Shown here piece by piece: positions 1-6,600 of a stretch of DNA of 8,937 nt (position 1 is the first letter of the stretch; each line of letters begins with the position of its first letter). Origin of the DNA: an uncultured Lachnospiraceae bacterium (lineage in GTDB: Bacteria; Bacillota_A; Clostridia; Lachnospirales; Lachnospiraceae); the NCBI GenBank assembly GCA_902801585.1, contig CADCIU010000096.1:1-8937 (forward strand). The letters run 5' to 3'. The notes under the pieces are model-generated. The model did not search any database, was not told where the DNA came from, and worked only from the letters and a program-made list of their open reading frames with translations. A program made the position numbers and the translations under genes.

Positions 1-1
1 G

Positions 2-1522
2 AACTACCAGGAACTGAAGGACAAGCTGCTCAAGCACGGCTATCAGTTCTACAGCCAGACGGACACGGAAGTGGCCATCAAGCTGGTGGATTATTATTAT
101 AAGAAATATAAGATCGGCCCCATCGACGCGATCGCCAAGACCATGGTCCGTATCCGCGGATCTTATGCGCTGGAGCTGATGTTCAAGGATTATCCCGGCG
201 AGATCTGGGTCGCAAGAAAAGACAGCCCTATGATCATCGGTCTTGCGGACGATGACACTTATGTGGCATCCGATGTCCCCGCGATCCTCGAGTACACAAA
301 TCAGGTCTACTATATCGGCAACCTGGAGATGGGCAGACTGTCCCCCGGCAAAGCCGTTTTCTACGACCTCAACGGCGATGTGATCGAGAAGGAGAAGGTA
401 GAGATCACTTTCTCCGCCGAGGCAGCCGACAAGGGCGGTTACGAGCACTTCATGATGAAGGAGATCAACGAGCAGCCCAGAGCCGTGCAGGATACACTGG
501 ACTTTGCTCTTGAAAATGGCCGCATCGACCTTGGCAAAATAGGAATCACCGACGAGATCATCAAAGAGATCACGCAGATCCACATCGTGGCTTGCGGATC
601 GGCATGGCATGTCGGAACAGCTGCTCAGTATGTCATTGAGGATCTTGCGAGGATCCCTGTACGCGTTGAGCTTGCTTCCGAGTTCCGCTACAGAAATGCT
701 ATTCTAAATCCCAACGATCTGGTCGTCATCATCAGCCAGAGCGGTGAGACTGCGGACAGCCTGGCGGCTCTTCGAGAGGCGAAGGAGAGAGGCATTAAGA
801 CTCTCGCCGTCGTCAACGTCGAGGGCAGCAGCATCGCGCGCGAAGCTGACTTCGTGTTCTACACAAAGGCCGGCATCGAGATCGCGGTCGCCACTTCCAA
901 GGGCTATTCTGCCCAGCTGATCGTCACTTATCTGCTGGCGCTGCAGTTTGCGTTGGTGCGCGGCAATATTGACGAGCAGCAGTATTTTGACTACATCAAG
1001 GAGATCCAGAAGATCCCGGCGGGCATCACAAGGATCCTTGAGGAAAAAGAGAGACTGCAGTGGTTCGCATCCAAGTATTCGAACATGCACGACGCTTTCT
1101 ACATCGGACGCGGCCTTGATTTCGCAATCTGCCAGGAAGGCAGCCTGAAGATGAAGGAGATCTCTTATGTGCACTCCGAAGCCTATGCGGGCGGCGAGCT
1201 CAAGCACGGAACCATCAGTCTGATCGAAGACGGCATCCTCGTGGTCGGTGTCCTGACCCAGAGTGAGCTCTTCGAGAAGACCGTCAGCAACATGGTCGAG
1301 TGCAAGAGCCGCGGAGCTTATCTGATGGGCCTTACCACTTACGGCCATTACGAGATCGAGGAGACGGCGGACTTTGTCATTTACGTTCCCAAGGTGGATC
1401 CTCACTTTGTGGCAAGTCTTGCGATCATCCCGCTCCAGCTGCTGGGGTATTACGTCGCGGTCGCCAAGGGTCTCGATGTCGATAAGCCCAGGAACCTTGC
1501 CAAGAGTGTGACGGTGGAATAA
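2..1522 (+). CDS. glmS: Glutamine--fructose-6-phosphate aminotransferase (isomerizing), 5'-truncated by the window edge
   Basis: Cytoplasmic GlmS makes glucosamine-6-phosphate from fructose-6-phosphate and glutamine, the first committed step to UDP-GlcNAc and peptidoglycan. The frame is open from base 2, and its first residues (NYQELKDKLLKHGY) match the glutaminase domain near residue 104 of E. coli GlmS. About 100 N-terminal residues, including the catalytic Cys1, therefore lie outside the window, and the GTG at 71 is an internal codon rather than a start. The visible 506 residues hold the rest of the glutaminase domain, the linker (FMMKEINEQPRAV), the first SIS sugar-isomerase domain (CGSAWHVG, then SQSGETADSLAAL), the second SIS domain (IGRG, then KEISYVHSEAYAGGELKHG with the catalytic Glu/His/Lys region), and the diagnostic C-terminus DKPRNLAKSVTVE. 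A small deviation is VATSKGYS where many homologues have VASTKAFT. The gene ends in TAA, followed 29 bases later by a strong terminator. Identification is secure. Confidence 0.97.
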   Translation, partial: NYQELKDKLLKHGYQFYSQTDTEVAIKLVDYYYKKYKIGPIDAIAKTMVRIRGSYALELMFKDYPGEIWVARKDSPMIIGLADDDTYVASDVPAILEYTNQVYYIGNLEMGRLSPGKAVFYDLNGDVIEKEKVEITFSAEAADKGGYEHFMMKEINEQPRAVQDTLDFALENGRIDLGKIGITDEIIKEITQIHIVACGSAWHVGTAAQYVIEDLARIPVRVELASEFRYRNAILNPNDLVVIISQSGETADSLAALREAKERGIKTLAVVNVEGSSIAREADFVFYTKAGIEIAVATSKGYSAQLIVTYLLALQFALVRGNIDEQQYFDYIKEIQKIPAGITRILEEKERLQWFASKYSNMHDAFYIGRGLDFAICQEGSLKMKEISYVHSEAYAGGELKHGTISLIEDGILVVGVLTQSELFEKTVSNMVECKSRGAYLMGLTTYGHYEIEETADFVIYVPKVDPHFVASLAIIPLQLLGYYVAVAKGLDVDKPRNLAKSVTVE

Positions 1523-1551
1523 AGGAAAATCGGATAGTTGTGAGATTTGAG

Positions 1552-1591
1552 CTGTCGCTCCGGAAGATCATTCCGGGGCGGCAGTTTTTTT
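1552..1591 (+). terminator. Intrinsic terminator of glmS
   Basis: A 14-bp stem (1552-1565 with 1571-1584, two G-T wobbles, no bulge) closes a 5-base loop and is followed at once by seven T's (1585-1591). It lies 29 bases after the glmS stop and is the textbook rho-independent form. The last five bases of the stem and the T-run are also the outer end of the fold-back element that follows, so the terminator and the element overlap. Confidence 0.92.
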
Positions 1592-1857
1592 ATTGGCAGA
1601 GGGGTGGATGGGCCCGGGGAGACGGTGTTGAATTCGCGGAGTTTTACTAAGATCTTTCTGTCGTTCGAGAGAGGGACCGCACCGAAACTCGGAGGCCGCT
1701 CTGATGACCGGCCTCCTCGGACATTGCGGGCTTTCGGGCTGCAGGAACTGCCGCCCTCTCCCTCTCTCTCACTTCCAGAAAGATCAAGTAAAACTTGCCG
1801 CTCATTCAAAACCTTCTCCCCGGGCCCATCCACCCCTTTGCCAATAAAAAAGCTGCC
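1580..1857. repeat. Long fold-back element A (imperfect inverted repeat, about 278 bp)
   Basis: The left arm 1580-1676 is the inverted copy of the right arm 1759-1857. The outer 54 positions pair at 50 of 54 by hand alignment (base n with base 3437-n) and include a T-run, ATTGGCA and GGGGTGGATGGGCCCGGGGA. The inner part needs small gaps but still shares AGTTTTACT and GATCTTTCTG on both arms. The loop 1677-1758 carries its own perfect 8-bp stem (1691-1698 with 1709-1716). No reading frame in it resembles a protein; the overlapping + and - frames simply mirror each other. It could be a MITE-like non-autonomous element, a structured RNA, or a terminator element. No clear target-site duplication was seen, so the mobile interpretation is only inferred. 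Confidence 0.8.
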
Positions 1858-1873
1858 CAGGTGTTCCATGGGC
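1846..1873 (-). terminator. Possible minus-strand terminator at the right edge of element A
   Basis: Read on the minus strand, a GC stem (1869-1873 with 1855-1859, extended by two G-C pairs across one bulged base) is followed by AGC and six T's (1851-1846). It mirrors the glmS terminator at the other end of the element, though the stem is weaker and there is a three-base gap before the T-run. No minus-strand gene lies to its right in the window, so it may be a symmetric part of the element rather than the terminator of a gene. Confidence 0.45.
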
Positions 1874-1909
1874 TTGGCGTGGGAATTGTTGATGGATATT
1901 AGGGCGGTT

Positions 1910-1929
1910 GGGCGGATACGCCCTTTTTT
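1910..1929 (+). terminator. Short intrinsic terminator between the two fold-back elements
   Basis: A perfect GGGCG/CGCCC stem (1910-1914 with 1919-1923) closes a GATA tetraloop and is followed by six T's (1924-1929). The stem is only 5 bp but all G-C. It would stop plus-strand read-through leaving element A, and it sits 22 bases before a candidate promoter. Confidence 0.6.
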
Positions 1930-1951
1930 GAAGATTCTGCACCCTGGGATT

Positions 1952-1980
1952 TTGAGTCCTTACCTGAAATAGCTTATAAT
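1952..1980 (+). promoter_or_regulatory. Candidate sigma-70-type promoter at the left end of element B
   Basis: TTGAGT (1952-1957) and a perfect TATAAT (1975-1980) are separated by 17 bases. A transcript would start near 1987 and run rightward through element B. It could be the distal promoter of the lipoprotein gene at 2365, leaving a leader of about 380 nt, or the promoter of a small structured RNA. The boxes are good; activity is inferred. Confidence 0.5.
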
Positions 1981-2240
1981 CGCCTGTAAATTTCCTGTGG
2001 GTTGGCTCAGAAAGCTAAATATGCAGCAAGTTGCATCCATACAAAGTTGGTTACAGGAAACTAACATGTATGTAAAGTATCGAAAACCAGCCGGTTCAGC
2101 CCAACAAAGCAGAAAAAAGCCGCGAAAAAGCATGATTTTAGAGATTCTCAGAAAAAACCATGGGTGCAGCTTGCCAAGAAAAAGCTTCCTGAGCCCAACC
2201 GGCAAGTCTCTGATTAAGGCAGCATGATTTCCTATTTCAG
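1964..2240. repeat. Long fold-back element B (imperfect inverted repeat, about 277 bp)
   Basis: CTGAAATAG at 1964-1972 is inverted exactly as CTATTTCAG at 2232-2240. Moving inward, GGTTGGCTCAGAAAGCT (2000-2016) matches the reverse complement of 2184-2202 (GGTTGGGCTCAGGAAGCT with small gaps), and GCAAGTTGCATCCAT (2026-2040) matches the reverse complement of 2161-2175 with two differences. The arms are more diverged than those of element A, and the two elements share no obvious sequence. The middle (about 2045-2155) is A-rich. Short basic reading frames on both strands cross it, but none looks like a protein family, and they follow from the symmetry. A decayed MITE-like element or a structured leader or small RNA are the main alternatives. 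Confidence 0.65.
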
Positions 2241-2257
2241 AGAGTTCAATATATAAT
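2229..2257 (+). promoter_or_regulatory. Weak proximal promoter candidate for the clostripain-like lipoprotein
   Basis: A perfect TATAAT lies at 2252-2257, 107 bases before the ATG at 2365. The region 17 bases upstream (2229-2234, TTCCTA) is a poor -35 box and overlaps the right end of element B. The leader that would follow holds two small hairpins: TGGAG/CTCCA at 2264-2278, and a GAGC/GCTC stem enclosing AGAG/CTCT at 2303-2325. Neither is a known riboswitch that I recognise. Confidence 0.35.
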
Positions 2258-2350
2258 TAAGAGTGGAGATAGACTCCAAAAACTTAGAGATATGTATCTT
2301 AGGAGCGTGAGAGAAATCTCTGCTCTGTAAGGAAATCGAGAAGAAGAATC

Positions 2351-2355
2351 GGAGG
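2351..2355 (+). promoter_or_regulatory. Ribosome binding site for the gene at 2365
   Basis: GGAGG lies 9 bases before ATG 2365. This decides the start in favour of 2365 over the second, duplicated ATG at 2380, which would be 24 bases from the site. Confidence 0.75.
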
Positions 2356-2361
2356 CCGCAG

Positions 2362-2391
2362 CAGATGAAAAGATGGCAGATGAAAAGATGG
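2362..2391 (+). repeat. Perfect 15-bp tandem duplication across the start codon
   Basis: CAGATGAAAAGATGG occurs twice head to tail (2362-2376 and 2377-2391). It keeps the frame and duplicates M-K-R-W-Q at the N-terminus (MKRWQMKRWK), giving a second in-frame ATG at 2380. The effect is a longer, more basic n-region on the lipoprotein signal peptide. Confidence 0.85.
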
Positions 2392-3489
2392 AAACAGATC
2401 ATTGCTGTCATATTGACCGCTATGCTCTTTGTCAACGGGTGCGGTGCCGGCAACAGTGCGAAAGAGAGCAGCGCTGATACGACAAACACCTCCGCTGCAG
2501 CAAGCACCTCCGCCGCGTCACAAAGTGCGACAGTCAGTAATCCACATCCGGATGAAGAGGAAGAGGAAGGCGAATATTCCAGAGCGATCGCGAAGCGCTC
2601 TCAATCTAAGGAGGATTCTGACCCGACGATCACGCCGCTCTCGCAGCCTGAGGAAGCCGGCAAGGAACCGGAGAAGAAAGCATATACGGTCATGATCTAT
2701 ATGGTCGGTTCAGATCTGGAGAGCAAGCTGGGATGTGCTACGGATGATATTGATGAGATCGACTCGGCGGCGCTTGATTTTGACAGTTTCAATGTGGTGA
2801 TCTTCACGGGCGGGAGCAGCCGGTGGATTGGCGGTGTGCCCTGCAATTACAATTGCGTGCTGGATATGTCTCGCAAGGGCACGGATAGGATCGTCGCCCA
2901 GACGAACGGAAATGCCAACATGGGGGATCCGAAGACACTGTCTTCTTTCCTGAACTTCTGCGGGGAGTATTATCCGGCCGATCACAATGCGCTCATTTTG
3001 TGGGACCACGGCGGAGGGCCCCTCTGGGGCTGCGGGAGCGACGAGCTGTACGATTCGGACTCGCTGCTTTTGGACGAGATGAGGACCGCGATGGATGCCT
3101 CTCCGTTCCATAGCGGAGAGAACGGGAAGAAGCTGGATCTCATCGGCTTTGACGCGTGCCTGATGGGCAATCTGGAGTGCATGACGATCTGGAAGGATTA
3201 TGCGGATTATTACATAGGCTCGGAAGAAGTGGAGCCCGGGGACGGGTGGGACTATTCTTTCTTAAAGACACTGCAGGGCAAAACAGAGCCGTCCGATCAG
3301 ACACTGCAGGGCAAAACAGAGCCGTCCGATCAGACACTGCAGGGCAAAACAGAGCCGTCCGATCAGACACTGCAGGGCAAAACAGCCGTCCGATCAGACA
3401 CTGCAGGGCAAAACAGAGCCGTCCAATCAGGCACAGCAGGGCAAAACAGAGACAGCCGGGCTGGCGGAAACTATAATCAGCTCTTTTGA
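2365..3489 (+). CDS. N-terminal half: lipoprotein with clostripain-like (C11) peptidase domain, truncated by frameshift
   Basis: The 374-residue product starts with a basic n-region, a hydrophobic core and the lipobox FVNGC (Cys26), so it should be lipidated and anchored outside the membrane. A Ser/Thr/Ala- and Glu-rich tether follows (about residues 27-107). The C11 domain then starts at YTVMIYMVGSDLES and shows the family signatures: LWDHGGG with the catalytic His215, DLIGFDACLMGN with the catalytic Cys265, and SEEVEPGDGWDY. Clostripain-like enzymes are Cys endopeptidases that favour cleavage after basic residues; the specificity here is not shown. From about residue 302 the protein enters 11-residue repeats (TLQGKTEPSDQ), loses frame in copy 4, and ends at TGA 3487-3489 after an unrelated tail. 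The catalytic dyad is present but the C-terminal part of the fold is missing, so activity of this fragment is doubtful. Confidence 0.85.
   Translation: MKRWQMKRWKQIIAVILTAMLFVNGCGAGNSAKESSADTTNTSAAASTSAASQSATVSNPHPDEEEEEGEYSRAIAKRSQSKEDSDPTITPLSQPEEAGKEPEKKAYTVMIYMVGSDLESKLGCATDDIDEIDSAALDFDSFNVVIFTGGSSRWIGGVPCNYNCVLDMSRKGTDRIVAQTNGNANMGDPKTLSSFLNFCGEYYPADHNALILWDHGGGPLWGCGSDELYDSDSLLLDEMRTAMDASPFHSGENGKKLDLIGFDACLMGNLECMTIWKDYADYYIGSEEVEPGDGWDYSFLKTLQGKTEPSDQTLQGKTEPSDQTLQGKTEPSDQTLQGKTAVRSDTAGQNRAVQSGTAGQNRDSRAGGNYNQLF
3268..3455 (+). repeat. Tandem 33-bp minisatellite inside the peptidase domain
   Basis: Three identical 33-bp copies (3268-3300, 3301-3333, 3334-3366) are followed by a 31-bp copy (3367-3397, missing AG from the CAGAGCC part), a 33-bp copy with one substitution (3398-3430), and a degenerate partial copy (3431-3455). 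Each intact unit encodes TLQGKTEPSDQ. The unit has no stop in five of six frames, which explains long spurious reading frames on both strands. Copies are contiguous without spacers, so it is not a CRISPR array. The identity of the first three copies suggests recent expansion by slippage or recombination. It lies between GDGWDYSFLK and the next conserved C11 block, at what is probably a surface loop. Confidence 0.95.
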
Positions 3490-3604
3490 GAGCTATTATG
3501 CGAATAAGAAATCTGCCACATATAATCCTGACCTGACGCTGTCGTGTGTAAATCTGAGCAGGATCGACAGGGTCAACGACGCCCTGGATGCGCTCGCAGT
3601 CAGG

Positions 3605-6600
3605 ATGAAAGAAGGTGTAGAAGGAGGAGAATATCCGGCGCTGGTCAGGGACCGGGCGGAGACGAAGAGCTTCGGAATATCGAGAAACTCGGCGGGTGAT
3701 GTACAGTTCTACTTTGATCTCGTCGACATCGGGGACCTGGCGGAGCATATGGAAGCCTATTACCCGGAGGAGGCGGGGGCGCTGAAGGCAAGTCTTGCGG
3801 ACGCGGTCGTAAAGGAGTATTCCAATATCGAGGATGCAGCCGGGATCACGCTGTATTATCCTCACAAGAACAAGGGAATGTTTGAGCAGCTCAATGAGTT
3901 CTATAAAGGGGTGCTCTCTGTGAAGGCGTATGCGGACTTTCTGGAGGCCGGCAGGGAGATGTGGCTCAGGAGCAAGTCTCGGGACTGGAATCTCGGAACG
4001 CCGGAAGATGCCGGGGATGAGTTTACGCTCAGACTCACAGAAGAAGAGCTGTCCGAAATGACGGGAGCAACTTACACCATTCTTATAAAGGACAATCTCG
4101 ACGGGGGCTATATCCCCTATATGGAAAACTGCAAAATAGAGCCGGACAAGGAAGGAGTCATCCACCTGAGCAAGAATCCAAAAGTCGCCGTACTCCGAAG
4201 CGGAGAGGACACGACGATCATCCGCGCGGAAGAGACCAGGACGGAGCGCAGACGAAAGGATTATATGACTCAAGGAATGCAGGTCGCCAGTGACTATTTT
4301 GACTTTATGAATTCAAAGGATGACAGGATCGAGCGTATAACGGTGCGGTTTAGTCAAAACAGTAAGAACGGGGAGACTGTGATCCAGTGCGTCGAACAGG
4401 AAAGCAGTTCTGCCGTCTTCAGCGGCGGTAAAAGCACCATTGATATCATGGATTGGCAGGCAGTCTATATCAGGTCCTATTCGGATTACCTGGTTCCGTC
4501 CAGAGAAAAAGGCGGGCGGATCCGGCCATACAAAGAGTGGATCAAGCCCGGCGTATATACTTGGAGCAAAACAGCTGTGGACAGAACGTTTCAGCTGGAC
4601 CTTGTGGAGATTCGGGAGCTTGGGATCACAGATGAGATCATCTGCCAGATCCAGGTCGAAGACATGAATGGGGAAAAGTATGCATCCGAGCCGGTCATGC
4701 TTGTCGATCCGAATTTCAGTATTAAAGAAATATCCACAGAGAATGGAAAAATGGAGTTTGCCGTCTACTCGGACCATGCAGAACTCTCTCATTATAAAGG
4801 TGTGGATGAGAAGGTTCTTGTACCGGAGACTGTCGACGGTGTTCCGGTGACTGTAATCCGAGAATCAGCGTTTTCATGGCATGAAATGTTTGCCGTCAAC
4901 GGGTATGATCAGGTCAAAGAAATTGAACTGCCGGATACAGTCACAGAGATCGGCCCCAAGGCATTTGAAAAGTGCCTGGAACTGGAAAAGATACATATTC
5001 CTGATGGTGTAAAGAAGATCGGATACGGCGCGTTTTGGGATTGCCGGTCTCTTAAGGAGCTCGTGCTGCCGGACAGTGTGGAGACGATCGGAAAGTGTGC
5101 ATTCGCCTGCTGCTATTCTCTGACGGAATTTGGGATCCCCGAAAACCTCAGGTCGATGGGCAGCGGCGTATTTGCAGACTGTACAGCACTCAAGAGATTT
5201 ACACAGAAAGCGGAGTCAGGCGGGGATGTGAAGTCCGGAAAGGAACCGGTTCTCAGAGACGACGGGGCGATCTACACTGCCGACGGAACTGAGCTGCTCG
5301 CTTATCCGCCTGCTGCTTCGGGGGATTCTTTTTCAGTGGCGGAAGGAACGAAGAAGATTGCCTTCAGGGCTTTTTCCGGAGCTTCCCTTGAGGAGGTGGT
5401 CTTGCCGGAAGAACTTGAAGAGATCGGCAGTTATGCATTTTTCGGGTGCGGCCGGTTAAAAGCGCCTCTGTTTCATGAGAGCATTACAAAAGTGTGCAGG
5501 AATGCCTTTGATATAGATAGTTTTGGGACAAAGAAGGCTGATTGGATTCCGGAGGAGCAGGAGGTGATCTATATTCCCGCATCCCTTGAGTATATCGGGG
5601 AACATGCTTTTGATGCATTTCTCAATGTGCGATTCGAAGTGAGTGAGGAGAACCGCCATTACAGCGATGCGGAAGGAGCGCTGATGAACAAGGCAGGGGA
5701 TACAGTCATTCAGATCGCGACAGATCCGACTAAAACGGCTGTAATTCCTGAAGGCACGATCGAATTTGAAGAATCTGTACTCAGTGTCTACGATACGCTG
5801 GATTGGTCATTGGTGAAAAAAATCTATCTTCCTGCGTCCATGGAAAAGTTTCCGAAAGAGCCCGAAGAATACGATAATACCGGAGATCAGGCAATTTACC
5901 ACTGCCCTGCCGGATCGGAGGCAGAAAAATTCGCCGTTCGGGCGGGCCTTCAATTAACGAATGAGATGGGCAAAAAAGAGAAAACTGCAGAGACAGCGAC
6001 GGAAAATGGGACCCTGTATTTTGACATATACAGCGACCACGCGGTGTTGTACGGTTACTCCGGAGAAGATGAAGAGGTGATCATTCCGGACGAAGTAGAG
6101 AGTAAACCGGTGACGGAGATCGGAAACGGTGAAGACTGCATCTGTTGGAAAGATGATTATTATGATACAGGATACGTCTGTCCATCGCTCAGAAAGATCG
6201 TAATCCCGGAAGGTGTTACATCTGTCAATGCGAAAGCCCTCAGCCAGATTGAGTATGGTACCGAGGTCGTTCTGCCATCCTCTTTAAGAAGAATGGGCCA
6301 GGAGTCGGTGTCCTTTTCAGCAGCTATTCCCGAGATCCCGGAGGGATTGGAAGTTCTGCAGGAGAAATGTCTGGAAGCATTTGAAAACAAGCTTTATGGA
6401 GTCAGGCCTTTTGTGCTGACACCCTCGATGCGCTATATTGATCCGCAGGCATTCGGATATTATGATGTGACATCGTTTGAACAGAGTGGAGACAACGAAT
6501 ACTATTCAGTAAAAGACGGTGTTCTCTTTAATGCGGATGGCACAGTGCTTGTGAAATATCCGGGCAATAGAGAGGAAAAGGAGTATGTAATTCCCGAGGG

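Noticed and set aside
704..1405. Minus-strand 233-residue reading frame inside glmS
   Set aside because: It is fully covered by a well-identified gene and shows no family motif or ribosome binding site; it follows from the high third-position GC.
71..1522. GTG at 71 as the start of glmS
   Set aside because: The frame is open to base 2 and the residues before 71 align with the GlmS glutaminase domain, so the gene is cut by the window edge and position 71 is internal.
1450..1972. Overlapping reading frames on both strands across fold-back element A
   Set aside because: The predicted peptides mirror each other (FFIGRGVDGPGE on one strand and FFIGKGVDGPGE on the other) because the DNA is an inverted repeat; no start signals or family likeness.
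1960..2227. Short reading frames on both strands across element B (81 and 76 residues)
   Set aside because: They have skewed composition, no good ribosome binding site and no recognised motif; the inverted repeat explains the region better.
2264..2325. Riboswitch or T-box in the leader of the gene at 2365
   Set aside because: Only two small hairpins are present; no conserved riboswitch core that I recognise and no terminator or anti-terminator pair.
3268..3455. CRISPR array
   Set aside because: Units are contiguous with no spacers, lie inside a coding frame, and no cas gene is present.
3605..3607. ATG 3605 as a genuine independent start
   Set aside because: No spaced ribosome binding site precedes it, and conserved peptidase sequence in the same frame begins more than 200 bases upstream.
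3140..4273. Minus-strand 377-residue reading frame with LFCPAVSDRTA repeats
   Set aside because: It is open because the 33-bp unit lacks stops in five of six frames; the plus strand carries the peptidase.
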